A stretch of 64,000 bases of DNA from Plazaster borealis (GCA_021014325.1 CM037473.1:15066696-15130695); one strand, 5' to 3'; shown: positions 9,573 to 21,690, numbered from the stretch's first letter. Translations and numbers: made by a program. Notes: a model not told the origin generated them from the letters alone.

Positions 9573-12500
9573 CTGACAGCAGATAGAAGTTAATGTTAAC
9601 TTTGCATGATTAATGTTAGTATTGGCGATAGCCGAGTAATTTAGTAATAACTAAAATGTTATAATCAAAACATCAAAACAATGATTTGCCGAGTTGTGTC
9701 ATCAACAATGCTTTGTTTTCTTATTTTAATCACAGATTTCAATTTGAAAATGTTGGGGTTTACTGGTAAATATTCAGAGGTGGTCGGGATGACTTTTGGA
9801 AGTTATTGCAATGGGGTTTTCTGGTTGTGGGTGTCTGTTTCAGTTTCAGTCTCTTGTCGGTGTTTGTCCATGGTCTATGTCCATAGTCTGTAAAAGAACT
9901 ACTCTGCTGTGACTCGCCAGAATGCCCGTCCAAAAATGTTCTAAGTTAGTGTTTACCTATTTCTATTTTGGTTCCGTCAGGCTTTGTTGAATTTGCAAGT
10001 TCAAGTCAATTCAAATTCTTATTTATTTCCATACTTCATGAAAACTCCAACAAAGAAGTAACCATAAATGCATTTTTTTACAAGACAGAAAACAACACTT
10101 TTTTTTATAAGTATGGGGGGCATCTTCTAGAAGCCGGGGTTTGTGGTGAGTTGCCTGATGGACAGACAAACATAATGTAAACAGGAACAAGAACATACGG
10201 ACAGACAGGTTAGACAAAGACAAAAAAGATGAAAAGATAATAATTATATTAAAGGGACTGTGTTGTCATAGTCAAAGCAAGCCTGTGGCTGTACATGGAG
10301 TAATGAACTCTCACCCACAGTTACTGCACGCGTGCAACAGCCACAGGCCTGCTTTGATCATGACGACACGGCCCCTTTCGGTATTAAAAGTGAAAAGAGA
10401 ACATTTTGCTGAATCTATCATTTCTTTGTATGGCAATCTTCTTTGTCTCTCACCTTAAATAATCTCCGTTTCGGCAAGTAACACACTCCCTCAGACTCGT
10501 CAATCTTCACAAGTTTCTCTTCTGAATGATGAGCTGTCACATCTTCCTGATCTGCATCTAAGATGTCATAGTATTCGTCCATCTTACCTGAAGAGTGCTT
10601 GGAATGTTTAGAGTGCTTGGACAGCTCCCGGACCAACGTGTCCTTCAGGCATTTGGCAGAGCCTTGACAGAAGGTCATGTCAGGACGAAAGATGTTGCGA
10701 AAGGAGTTGCGACTGCCCGTGGAGTAAGACGATGGCACCTTGTGGTGGCGATCGGGCTTCATGGAGATAGCCGACAGGTTTGAATCAATCAGATCCTCAC
10801 TGACATTGATGAGATTGTTGTGGTAGACGGGGACGATGCTGCTGTAGTGATGATGACTGCTCTCCTTCAATGCTGCTTCGTCGTCATGTGCAGTCGGAGG
10901 CTTGTCATCCGTCGGTATGTTCGTAGCTGAGATTTTGTGCTCGGGTTTGTTGTGGTCGTGTAAGTCGACATCGTTGTGGATGAGCCTTCCTGAGCTGTCC
11001 GCCTTGAGCGAGTCTGCTGATAATACCACAGCTGTGACGTTGATGGAAACTTTCGATGAGGCAGAGGAGGTTGCGGAATGGTGCCTCGCCGGCATGACAG
11101 CTCCTTCAAAGACCTTCCTGTGGTTTTCCGTTTCCTTCACGACCTCTAGCAGGTCTGTCACAAACTCCCCGCTCAGGCACCCCTTCAGGGAGGTGACGCT
11201 CGTCTCCTCGGCAATGATCTCATTCTCAACAACTCCAATAATGTCACCACCTTCTTCTTCACTTTCACTGCTGCTACTGCTACTGCAACTGCTGCTGCTA
11301 CAATCACTCTCCGTCTGCTTCTTGTCCTCCTCATCGCCATCTTGTTCAACTTCAGGAAGGTGTTCTTGGTGATGGTGATGCTCTTCGTGGTGATGCTGCT
11401 CATGGTGGTGGTGGTGATGATGCATTTCCTGCTCCACCTCCTCAAAGATGTCCATCACGTTCGCCAGTAGGATACTGTCACTCTCCAGTTTCTCCACGGT
11501 TTCCTCCTCATTGGTGCTCGTTTGGGTATCCTCTCCTTGATTATCAGATTGTTTTTCTCCGACGTCTTCTTCGGAGTCCATCAACTTTAAATCGCGTCCT
11601 TCAGGAAACTGGTTTTTCGAGGCTTCCTCACTGTTGTCTTCCTCTCTTTCTAACTCTAACTTTTCTTCAACCTTCACTTTAATTGTTCTCATTCGTAACT
11701 GATTTTTCTCTTCTTTTTGTTCTTGCTGAGTACTCTCGTTTCCTTTCTCTGTTTCTTGTTCAATTTCCTCACCGATTTCCTTGTCCTCTTCAACAGCAGT
11801 TGGCTTGCTTCCTTCATTGAGATTCATGTCAGACTCAGTTTCCCAGAATTCTGTATCGGTCCACGAGTCATCCTCTGCCGTCGAGTATTCCTCTTCGGCC
11901 GCGTCTTTCCCACTTTCATCATCTTCAGAACCAGATTCTTCCCTCTCAGTGTCAGATCCTCTAGTGTCCTTGATTAGTTTCTCCGGGACGGAGCCAGATG
12001 AAGTACTTCCTCCAGACGAGGATGACTTTGTACCAATCGATGAGCGCTCATCCGTGTCTTCCGGAGACCGGTGTAGGCTTCGCTCTGCCTCCTCCGCATC
12101 ATCATGATCCCTCTCTGGCCACGCCTTCACGGCCACACCCTTCCCAACGGAGACAAGATGTTCTCGGTCTCTCTCTTGCGTCTTCATATTATCCTCCTCC
12201 TCACCACTCTCATCTGCCAAGTAGACATCCTGCATGATCGATACGGGCCCCGTTTGCTCCTCGGCCCGGCACTCTGGCGACTGCCGGTAGTCCAGTGACG
12301 TCACCGAGAGCACCTGATCTGTTATAGTTATGACCGGCTTTTCTTTTACCAATGGAGTGAAGACAAAGCTTTCATCGCTCGAAGAAATCGAGTCGCGTGA
12401 TGTTGAGTGTATCAGACTCAAAAGCTGGAGATAAAATATTATAATATAATTGAATCAACATAATTTTTGACATGGAAGTTTGAAGTACAAGGAAACTTGA

Positions 12501-15500
12501 TTTGATTTGATTTTGTCTTCTGTTTGATCACTATCCTGAACAGTGTTTGTTGAATCACCATCAAGTTGATCCCCATGGGCATACGTGCATCGAGAACGAG
12601 GCTGACAAGAAAACTAGTGTGGTGACTTATCGCTGGTCTGCGATTAGTGCTATTATGATTGAACAGGGAACCCGACCAAAATGAGCATCTATAGGTCCTA
12701 CAGGAGTTCTAACTAAAGGAAATTGTTTTTCCCCGTATTGGTGAACATTTTTACACCTGAATTTAATCGATTCTCACCCTGGATGTTGAAGCGTTTGCAG
12801 CCTCAGCAGTGACGTCACGATGATTCCTTGACGTCGTCTTCTTCTCCTCAGTTAGTCTTGCATCAAGCTGTTCTTCGTGATCTTGAAGTTTCCCGTTTAA
12901 TATTTTGGTCGTGTGTCTGTAAATAGCTGTCATAAAGAGAAAGTTAAAAATATTTTTTTTAAATTTCAAGTTGATGGGATAATGATAACATTTCGGGGTA
13001 AATCTACATTCACTGACATTCCTCCAAGTGTGTCGTCCACGGCAGCTTACCCATTTGTCGTCGGTGCCGGCGGTTGTATTTCTCTCTGATCTTGGATAGT
13101 CTCTTGTCGAGTCGTCTGGCGATTATTGCTTCTCTCTCGGCAACAAGTTTGGCCCTGGCATCCCTGATACTCTCAAAGACGTCTTGAATATGGATAGATT
13201 TCGGGAAGGAGGAGAAAGAGTATTAAGAAAACAATTCCCCCTTACACCTTACAACTATAATGAAGCTACATTATCTCAATTATCTCGCCATCTCAAGAAA
13301 CTTTAAAAACTTTGAAGGTGTTGAGTAACGACAAAAATTGAATCTCAAATTAGCCTTCCCGGATAACAGTGACCGCTGAGTGTCTCGAACCTTCATCTTT
13401 TGCTCTGATTCAAGGGAGGGTGGATGGGATACATAATGTAACGGTAGAAGAGTGTATGTTTTAGAGGAACAGCCAAACCCCAACCCTTTTTTAATCATGC
13501 CACGCCCTTCTTGATCAGCTATAAAAAATAAAATCAAAATTGTGGCGATAGGTTTAATTAAGTGACCGGTTATTATTTTTTCTGTTCATGTATTCAACCT
13601 CGTTTTAGTGACATTGAGTTAAATGAAAAAAAATGGAAGATGGTCGTTGTTTATGTCTTCTCTTTCTCAGAATCCACTCAGGATACTAGAGGGTTCCGAG
13701 AGAGGGGGGGCACCAAATGATGCATAGTATGGGACTAGTTCTCTCCACATCCACCCGTTGACGATCCATGTTCAGGTGTATCCACCACAGTGTCTTCTGG
13801 GCCCAATTTCATTGAGCTGCTTAAGCAGAAAATATTGCTTAACAATTTCAAGCAGAAATGAGCAGGATACCAGTCACAAATGGTAACTGTGACATGGTAG
13901 TTTGGCTGGTAACCTTATTCTGGTGAGCCTCATTTTTTTGTGATTAGCATCTTGTTGTGCTTAAGCAGCTCTATGAAATTGGGCCATGTTAACTCACGTG
14001 GGCTACCTTGTTGCTTTGCTCGGTGTGCCTCCGCCATCCTCCTTCGCATGACTTTGACCTTTTCTGCCTTAGTCTCATCCTCGTGTCGTTGGTCAGCCTC
14101 ATGGGCCTGCTGGAGTTCGTGCATATTCTCTTGTCTTTCCCATTGCTCCTCAAGCTACGGCAATTTACAGAAGAAAACAATTTGGGGGTTTTCGATTTGA
14201 AGTCGGCTTTGAAGCTCTTCATGGTGAAATTTAAAACTTAGGTCTGCGGAGGCTGATTTTGCACATGTCTGTGCTTTATTATTCTTACCATAAATCTTTC
14301 TGAATGACATGAACAAATGCACGATCACTTTTTTTGTTTCAATTCAAACTCACATTTATTTCCATACTTCATGAACATTTCCAAACAATACAGAGCCAAC
14401 AAAAAACAAACTTCAAAAAAACAAACCATAGGAACATTTCTTCTTTGCGAAGTTTGTTGTGCTTTTTTTCTAGCGAATAGCAATAACAAATAATGCATGA
14501 TCATGCACTTTCAAATAAAAAAATTAAAAAATGATGAAAATTTTTATAATTCTTGAACCACGGAATACGAAACAAATTTAAAATTGGGACATTGGGGCAG
14601 ATGGGCGTTTAATGGTTCGATTTTGGCGAGAAAAACCCCCCAAACAACAACAAAATAACGAATATACATGAAACAATGATCCAAAGAGTAAGATAATGAT
14701 GTTTCACTCAGTAAGGTTTCTGCTCTTTCCATTGTTATTACCTTCATTTCTCGCTTGGCCTTCTTGATGAGTTTCCTTCGTTCAAGTTCCTTTTCTCGCT
14801 CCATCTCCTCATCGATACGTTTCTTCAGCTGCAGAAATTGTCTCTCATGGGCCTGGGTCTTATGGAACAAACAAAAAACACACAAAAAAGCATTGAGAGA
14901 AATAACCCGTTCGGGTTTTTGTTTAAACTTTCTGTTTTGTAGGGGGCGGGGGAGGCAACACATTAAGTTATAGTGGTTTTATAATATTAATTCTGGTAAT
15001 GAAACCAAGGATGCCTGATGAATGAACTTAATCATTGTAGCTCACAAGCCTGAGGAAACCTGTAAACAAGGATGCTTGCTATGTGAACCAGAAACACCGA
15101 GGTTAACCATTACTCTTCCATGATAAGTGTTCTTGGTTCTTTTACGTACACTACCAATCCTAGTACACGGGACCTACAGCTAATAATGTCCCATCCGAAG
15201 GACAAAGCATTGTCAACATATAAAGACGTCTTTAGAAAAAGTTCCCCCTAAATAAAAAATGATCATGAACAAATTATTTATAAGAGTTATTTTAACAGTT
15301 GGGATGCTAAGCTATCTGTATTTATTTTTATTGTGTCTCGTTTGATGGGTGCCTTTCAATGGGAATCCAAAACGTGTGTTTGTTGGCGTTGATGTTGGCT
15401 GAATGTCTTTTGACCGATACACGATCTGAGCGTGACTGTTGGTTTGTCTTTTGTATCTTACACGTTTGGTAATGACTCAAAACAAATATGAGCATAAAAA

Positions 15501-18500
15501 CTTACTTGGTAAAAAGCAACGGAGAGCTGTTGATAGTATAAAACATTGTAGGATACGACTCCCTCTGAAGTAACGTAGTTTTTGAGAAAGAGGCAATTTC
15601 TCACTAAAATAATAAAAACTTCTTGCAAGAAGTTTTTATTCCTATCTGAAAGCACACAAATTTGTACAACAAGGGTGTTTTTTCTTTCATCATTTTCTTG
15701 CAACTTCGATGACCAATTGAGCCCAAATTTTCACAGGCTTGTTATTTTATGCATATGTTGGGATACACCAAGTGAGAACACTTGTCTTTGACAATTACTA
15801 AACGTGTCCAGTGCCTTTAAGTGCTATTTCCTCATCTTGGACAATAATGTAGACATGAATAAATATTTATTTGGATCATTAACACTGGTATGAACGTTAT
15901 AATATACCAGCTTTCAAGGGTGTTTTTTCTTTCATCATTTTCTTGCAACTTCGATGACCAATTGAGCCCAAATTTTCACAGGCTTGTTATTTTATGCATA
16001 TGTTGGGATACACCAAGTGAGAACACTTGTCTTTGACAATTTCCAAACGTGTTCAGTGCCTTTGATATATTTAACCGCCAGTATAAACGGACAAACAAGC
16101 ACAGTAACAAACAAACGAATTTAGAAGACATGACTTTGTGTTGTACCTTTACCATTCTTTGCCCCGTACCACTCTTGCCTGCCCTGCGTCTGTGCCCCAG
16201 TGCCGTATGAGCCTTCATGACGCCGTCTCGTATCGTCTTTATAGTCTTGGAAACGCTTTTCTTTGTTGATGCACTTTTGATCTTTTCACTTTTCTTTTCT
16301 TGTGGAGGCGGTCTGTGGAAAAAAAGTAGACCTAAAATGTGTATCATCGACTCCTTATCATGAATCAATATTTATTTTTCGTTGAGAAAAAAAGATTGTC
16401 AAACCCGACTCCATTGTGGACTGCAATTACCTCCATCCATTCTGTTTCGATCCTGTACGACACTTTGAAGACCTTTTTCGTCAAGCTTTTTATGTTTGTA
16501 TTCAACATCTAGAAACGATATCTTAAATCTCCAGAATTTGTTTAGTTTCATCTTCAGTTTCATTTTGACCTCGTTGGAGAATACACTATGGATGTACCAC
16601 AAGCTTTACCTATCGCTTTATGTGACCCCCTCCCCCCACTTTGATTTTTGAATGATGCTCGTCCATAAGTTGGCTTCAATGAAACATTTTGGGGGGCAAG
16701 AAATTGGTCCACAATACCTTGAGATAGATTTAGTGGACGAAGCTCTCTGGTGATGTTTAGCCGGTCGATAAGCTGCCCGATGCCAACTGTCCGTCCCCGC
16801 AGGCGTCAATCGCTTCTTGTGGTTGAGTTTATGATGCTGGTGCCCATGACTCATGCGGTCATCTCGGCTGCGAGTTTTCTTCATCTTGAAGAAAACGGCA
16901 GAACAAACAGTTTGTTTAACAATGAACCTTATATCTACCACTGTGCAGTCATCTTGTTTCTTTTTCTTCTCCCATTCTTCGCCCGTGTCGTATAGCGTGT
17001 GGTGACCGAGTGGTTTATATCTTAGCTAGCGCATCGAATTCAAGTTCACGGTGCATGAGGGGGGGGGGGTGGGTTCGCATCCCGATCGTGACACTCTTAT
17101 GAGTCCTTGAGCATGACACTTAGACTTCGCTTCTTGGCGTTCTATACCCCCGACTTACTGACATAGCCGAGTAAAACTTAGATGAAGAATATTAAAACCA
17201 ATGGAACCAAATCGAGGCTTGGAGGAAAATGGTCTGTTTTCTATTTGGGTATAACGAGACTAATAGTATGACCGCTATTGCAAAATGAACTAAGATGGCG
17301 GCAACGTTATGGGAAGATTTGTTGGCTCTTTGGTAAAGTTCTGTTCTAGAAAAACAACTTGATGATTGCTACACCAGAATGCTGCGCCAGGTACTTGGTG
17401 TCAAGCTGAAGACCACATAACCAATTCAGATCTCGGGTTCCCTAAGCTTAGTACCAAAAACTGCGCAAGAAGAGTCAAGTTTGCAGGGCACTCCTATTGT
17501 CACCATGAACTAACCCTTACAGTCAGCAAGCTTGTGCTTTGGGAGCCCAAGCAAGGTCGAGCACAAAGAGGTCAAGGTCAACGGACCTATGGGGGACACA
17601 CTACAAAGGGACACTGGCTTTGTGACAGCAGATGAAATATTTACATGCATGAAGGACAGGGAGATCTGGGGACACTTCTCTCGTGACATCGTTTGGCCGA
17701 GGACACTATACTCGACATAGACGAAGAAAGCAATTGACGTGAAAGAAAGCCACGATAGAGAGCAACAAACACAAGTGCAAAATCCCACCGTTCATTTTGA
17801 AAGTGACTAAACTTTTCAAAAAGAACAATTCTGTCACTTTAATTACCATTTGTCGTCTCTCCTGCGTCAATTTTTCCAGATGGATTTGCTTGACATACTG
17901 GTGGTACTCGTTGAACTGTTTCAGACCACATTTCACCTGACAAAGACAATAAAATGAATATCCATGAATAATATGACTATTCAGATGCCATGTTTCAGGA
18001 AATCGTGCGAAGTTCAGTATTTAGCGAGTGATAATTTGTCAGCCATTTTTATAAAACAAAAAGTATGCGACTTTGATGAACCGGGTATTAGAGGCTTCTA
18101 CATGAAAGTAGGCCTACCTGTAGATGATTAAACAACTAGTGTTTTAATCTCCCGAATAAAAAGGGGTCACTTTGGTTCACTCATAATGTCCCGTATAGAC
18201 TATGATTCTTTGCCCCATGGTCTGATGATATACGGGGAAGGCGGGATGGGAAGAGCTGTATGGAGGACTGTTACCGCCCTCCTGGGCCCAATTTTATCCC
18301 TCGCTGTTAAGCAGATAATTCAGCTTAGCAAATATCTTTGCTTAGCAAGAATTAAGTGGGGTACCAGTATCAGCAATGTAAACTTTATGGTACTTTGGCT
18401 GGTAACCTATTTCTGCTAAGCAATATATTTCTGTGCTTAGCAAGTTTTAATGCTTTCTTGCTTTCATTAAGCCTGTAAGCACAAAAAAACTTGCTAAGCA

Positions 18501-20718
18501 CTGAAAAAACTTGCTTAGAAAAAACAGGTAACCAGCCAAAATTTCATAGAGATTACATTGTTGCCACTGGTTCCCAACTCATTTTTTGCTTAGCAAAAAA
18601 ATTGGCTAAGCAGTATTTTCTGCTTAACAGCTTTATGAAATTGGGCCCTGGTAAGTTGGAACACATACCATTCCACAGGGGGTGAGGAAGCCATTTTTTC
18701 TCAGGTGTGAGTACATCTTAGGGTGCGTGAAGTAGCCCCTCAGGTTCGGGTCGTGGAGGCTCCGGTACGTCATGTCAAGCCCCTGGGGGCTGGGATCAAA
18801 TTTCAGGCTGGTCGGAGTCGCGAACAACTATAGAAAAAAGTCAACCAAAAGTGATTTGTATTATTATACAAGATCAAATTTGATTTTTGTTATTTTGTGT
18901 TCATTTGGAAATGGACAAGGGCAACATTTCCTCCGTCACATTTGGAGAAGTGATCAGCCAAAGGCTCTGTGCAGGATATCCTCTTATTAAAACACAACAA
19001 ATATTAGCTAAGCACGAAATTGTACTTATCGGTAAAAAGGTTACCAGCCAAAATGTTATGTCATATGTACCGTTTGCAACTGGTTTCCGGCATAGTTTTG
19101 CTTAGCAGAAAAAAAAGAAAACGGTTAAGCACCATTGTCTGCTTAACGAGTTTCCACTGAACTCAACAGATGCAGATGCAGACAGCTTTTAGTTAGGGAC
19201 CGTTAGCCCTGATATGACGTCATCAGCACAATGGAGACTGACGTCCTCCTGCAGGGCTAGACTAGTCTTCATTTCACTGCGTTGTATGCAACGGAGGAGT
19301 CTGCCCAGGTCTAGTCCAACCTGGGCTTGGGACTAAATGGACGTGGCTTCAGGGCTAGGGACTAAATGGACTTAGGCTAAAGGGCTAGGGACTAAATAGA
19401 CTTAGTCTATAGGGCTAGGGACTAAATGGACTTAGGCTATAGGACTAGGGACTAAATGGACTTAGGCTATAGGGCTAGGGACTAAATGAACGTAGGCTAC
19501 AGGGCTAGGGACTAAAAGACTTAGGCTATAGGACTAGGGACTAAATGGACTTAGGCTATAGGGCTAGGGACTAAATGAACGTAGGCTACAGGGCTAGGGA
19601 CTAAAAGACTTAGGCTATAGGACTAGGGACTAAATGGACTTAGGCTATAGGACTAGGGACTAAATGGACGTAGGCTATAGGGCTAGGGACTCTTAGGCTA
19701 TAGGACTAGGGACAAAATTGACTTAGGCTATAGGACTAGGGACTAAATGGACTTAGGCTATGACTAGGGACTAAATGGACTTAGGCTATGGTGCTAGGGA
19801 CTAAATGGACTTAGGCTATGGGGCTAGGGACTAAATGGACTTAGGCTATAGGACTAGGGACTAAATGGACTTAGGTTATAGGGCTAGGGACTAAATGGAC
19901 TTAGGCTAAAGGGCTAAGGACTAAATAGACTTAGGCTTAGGGCTATGGAATAACTTAGGCTGTTGATATAGCTTAGTGCTAAAACTTGAACAAACGTTTT
20001 GCGCTGGCTGAAGACATCTGGCTGAGGACAATAGAACTAAGTTAAACCCCCTGTGCTGTGCTGAAGTGAAACGAATAAGTCCTCCACTCTAAAATCTCCC
20101 AGGTCAGAATTGACCCGGATCCCGGTACCCAAGGGCAGGCTGATCCGGAAACTGGTTAATAGGATTTTAGCTCGGATTCTGCGTCAGTTTGACCTATTTC
20201 TGGGTCATTTTGACACTCCGGGTCACACTGACTCAGAAATGGGTCAGGCCCCATGATGGGACTCCCAGAGACGGGTCAATTCTGACCCAGGAATTGTTAG
20301 AGTGTCCACGGCTACAGTACATCAGGCAAGTCCTTACGTTTTACGTCTCGTTTCAAACATTATTTTTAGTTCATCCCTCTCCTGTCCCGAATGACCTTAT
20401 CGCAAATAATGGTGTGACACCGCTGTAAACGTCAACTTTTACTTCAACTTTTACTTCAGTCTCCGCTGATCCACCCACCTTTTCGCACAAGGCTGTCGTG
20501 TACAACATGATCTTCCCAGTGGGTGCTCCCACCAATGGGATTTTACTGTGCATCGGAGTATCCAGCATCCAGGCAGGCACAGGAGGTCTCTCTACGGGGG
20601 CAGAACGCCGCGTCTTGCGGCGTCGAGGCTGAGAAGAGGAGCGAGATGGCGGAGGTGTTGCCGTGGCTTTAACACCTGCCGTCTGTGGTGCTCCGTGTTT
20701 GGATTTTAATGCTTCCAT
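7719..20718 (-). CDS. FSIP2-like (fibrous sheath-interacting protein 2) gene, 12 coding exons, about 1786 aa
   Basis: Exons in transcript order: 20479-20718, 18669-18827, 17847-17936, 16718-16884, 16431-16585, 16147-16331, 14742-14852, 14007-14154, 13051-13182, 12778-12926, 10454-12424, 7719-9572. Phases agree at every junction. The start is the first in-frame ATG after an upstream stop. Residues about 65-165 carry KIMLYTTALCEK|LFATPTS.., then YRSLHDPNLRGYF..LRKNGFLTP and LKQFNEYHQYVKQI. From memory these match the conserved N-terminus of vertebrate FSIP2, a sperm-tail fibrous sheath protein that binds AKAP4. Residues about 333-512 are Lys/Glu/Arg-rich and likely coiled coil. The last 1270 residues are acidic and low complexity. 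Less certain points: the acceptor of exon 6 (16331, needed for phase), an alternative exon 8 donor at 13998 (+3 aa), and whether the 3' end is complete. Vertebrate FSIP2 is several times longer. Orthology is inferred; a sperm-flagellum role is known only for the vertebrate protein. Confidence 0.7.
10252..10378. repeat. Palindromic MITE-like element, family K
   Basis: Left arm AAAGGGACTGTGTTGTCATA plus AGTCAAAGCAAGCCTGTGGC pairs with right arm GCCACAGGCCTGCTTTGATC and GGCCCCTTT. About 127 bp in all, in the intron between exons 11 and 12 of the FSIP2-like gene. Confidence 0.7.
10454..12424 (-). CDS. Exon 11 of the FSIP2-like gene, 657-codon acidic exon with His and Ser tracts
   Basis: Starts after the acceptor TATCTCCAG and ends at donor TTTAAG|GTGAGA, both in phase 0. 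The sequence is strongly acidic (many E/D runs such as EESGSEDDESG). It contains a histidine-rich tract near protein residues 847-867 with one run of seven His, followed by Ser/Cys-Ser runs, a pattern that could bind metal or simply be expanded low-complexity sequence. A repeated HSKHSKHS motif lies near its 3' end. Despite low complexity the frame stays open over 1971 bases, which argues for coding selection. Confidence 0.75.
13799..13985. repeat. Palindromic repeat family A
   Basis: Runs GGGCCCAATTTCATTGAGCTG to CTATGAAATTGGGCC. Its right end is only 12-22 bp beyond the donor of exon 8 of the FSIP2-like gene, so the element sits almost at a splice site inside the intron. Confidence 0.85.
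15120..15212 (-). mobile_element. Fragment of SINE family S1
   Basis: Matches the middle of the S1 body in reverse: GTTCTTTTACGTACACTACC and GTCCCATCCGAAGGACAAAG correspond to the segment after the tRNA head of the copy at 31339. Head and tail are missing. Confidence 0.6.
15459..15820. mobile_element. MITE family D, full copy
   Basis: Ends are CACGTTTGGTAATGACTC and ACTAAACGTGTCCAGTGCC, imperfect inverted termini shared by copies at 45223-45558 and 49838-50215. An internal hairpin CTTCTTGCAAGAAG lies near 15620. It carries no ORF. The right-flanking 100 bp (15821-15920) also matches the flank of the 45-kb copy, so both sit in the same larger repeat. Confidence 0.8.
15821..15918. repeat. Unoccupied copy of the repeat that is interrupted at 45.58 kb
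   Basis: This stretch matches 45559-45577 plus 45763-45840 with about one mismatch. Here GACAATAATG (15840-15849) occurs once. At 45 kb it occurs twice, around a zinc-finger gene fragment. It therefore records the state before insertion. Confidence 0.8.
15919..16063. mobile_element. Partial second copy of MITE family D
   Basis: Repeats the 3' half of the preceding element, from AGGGTGTTTTTTCTTTC to CAAACGTGTTCAGTGCC. It lies 100 bp downstream, giving a local partial duplication. Confidence 0.8.
16985..17140 (+). mobile_element. tRNA-derived SINE, diverged family S1
   Basis: Begins GTGTGGTGACCGAGTGGTTT (A-box region), with GGGTTCGCATCCCGATCGTG as B box and GTCCTTGAGCATGACACTTA after it. A G-run interrupts the head. 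It lies in an intron of the FSIP2-like gene, antisense to it. Confidence 0.6.
17340..17720 (+). pseudogene. 3' fragment of a non-LTR retrotransposon reverse-transcriptase ORF
   Basis: Pieces in different frames read LDDCYTRMLRQVLGVK.., RRVKFAGHSYCHHELT.., VSKLVLWEPKQGR and then ..TGFVTADEIFTCMKDREIW. This order (CYTRMLR, RFAGHC, LLWEPKHG, DTG..) is the C-terminal signature of reverse transcriptases of widespread animal non-LTR elements. Frames change at least twice and there are internal stops, so it is dead. It is 5'-truncated and lies antisense in an intron of the FSIP2-like gene. Confidence 0.75.
18285..18648. repeat. Compound of two palindromic family A copies
   Basis: The first copy starts GGGCCCAATTTTATCCC and is truncated near 18477. 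The second ends ..CTTTATGAAATTGGGCCC at 18648. The compound ends only about 20 bp from the donor of exon 2 of the FSIP2-like gene (18669). Confidence 0.75.
18990..19155. repeat. Diverged palindromic family A copy
   Basis: Retains TTAGCTAAGCACG, GGTTACCAGCCAAAAT and TTGCTTAGCAGAAA blocks, but the terminal GGGCCC arms have decayed. Confidence 0.55.
19322..19960. repeat. 30-bp minisatellite, about 21 copies
   Basis: Tandem units close to GGGCTAGGGACTAAATGGAC followed by TTAGGCTATA. Units vary mainly in AGGGCT/AGGACT and TGGACTT/TGAACGT, and a few are shortened (for example near 19690 and 19760). It lies in the first intron of the FSIP2-like gene. Confidence 0.9.
20085..20304. mobile_element. 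MITE with CACTCTAA termini
   Basis: Left end CACTCTAAAATCTCCCAGG pairs with right end ending GAATTGTTAGAGTG. Both arms then carry GGTCAGAATTGACCCG in opposite orientation, and further TGGGTCA/TGACCC blocks fill the middle. About 220 bp, non-coding, upstream of exon 2 in intron 1 of the FSIP2-like gene. Confidence 0.7.
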
Positions 20719-21690
20719 TGGATTTTTCCAGTGAGAACTGCACTTTGACTTTTGAAGAAGATTCGTCGCATGTGCTCCTAATAATATCGGCTTTGCTTGT
20801 TTCACACTTTATTAAACTTTCCAAAGCTCGCTGACAAGGCCGAGAGCAGGGCCTGTCGAATTATAACCATAAATGTTACATCTTTTTTCAGAAGCCATCA
20901 ACAAATCGTAAAAAGAATAACATTTTTCTTGAGATAAAGTTTTTTCCAAGCACTGTCTGAATTTTGAAAAAATCTCCTGTGAAGACAAATATATCTTTGG
21001 ATGGAATATGCTGTGTTGCGTCGAGCGTCTAAAATGGAAGATGAAATAAAACGCAAAGGCGCGATAACCCTGCAATGTGCAACCGTGCAACATGAATTTT
21101 TTCTTGGACGCTGGCGTCCGTTACTTAGTATCGCGCGTCTGTAGGTGGAAGTGTGAGCGGCTGAGTGACCGGAGGAGGATCGGGAAAATACAGAGAAAAT
21201 GTCCCCTGGATGTGGCCGACAATTCCTAGAAAGTACACCTTTGAAAAAACCCAAACAAAAACAAACAAACAAACAAAACCACGAAGGTCTATTTTAAAAA
21301 AAGTGTCCTAGCTAACACTGTACACAATCATCACCATCAGGCTGTATTCATCCTTTGTTGGATGAAGCCATCCTCCAGCATGCAATTTCCATTCTCTTCT
21401 GTCACTAACTTCTGTCATCTCCTTTTCTGTCTTCCTCTTCTTCTCCTGCCTGTCATTGGTTGCCATTCTGTAAGTCTCTTGGTCCATCTGTTGTCTTACT
21501 TCCTAGCTAAGTGCCCTGCCGGTGCCAATGAATATACATTTCCTTGGTATTCTGTTGTACGATATCTTAGACTTTGATGTGCGCGTATCTGACTTTGTCC
21601 CGTAATGACACATTGAGAATTCTCCTTTCCCCAGCTCGCTGTGTTATTATCAATCTGTGTTCTGTAAATGTCTTCTGTAAAAGATCTGGT
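20719..21690. other. 5' flank of the FSIP2-like gene
   Basis: Expected to hold the promoter and 5' untranslated region of the minus-strand gene. Several frames of 90-125 codons overlap here on the minus strand (20812-21272), but none has family support. No TATA box was identified with confidence. Confidence 0.4.

Noticed and set aside
10902..12298. Open frames on both strands overlapping exon 11 of the FSIP2-like gene
   Set aside because: All are shadows of the low-complexity coding frame. Only the 657-codon frame has matching splice sites and phase.
15459..16063. Novel gene suggested by the repeated block shared with 45 and 50 kb
   Set aside because: The shared block has inverted terminal repeats and no conserved reading frame; it is a non-autonomous transposon.
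19322..19960. Telomere-like or subtelomeric repeat because of TTAGGC and CTAGGG motifs
   Set aside because: The repeat unit is 30 bp and the motifs occur once per unit; it is an ordinary minisatellite inside an intron.
20371..20478. Extension of the first FSIP2-like exon to a later donor
   Set aside because: The frame stays open to 20371, but the donor CEK|GTGGGT at 20478 keeps phase with exon 2 and restores the FSIP2-like order YTT..EKLF; later GTs are weak or out of phase.
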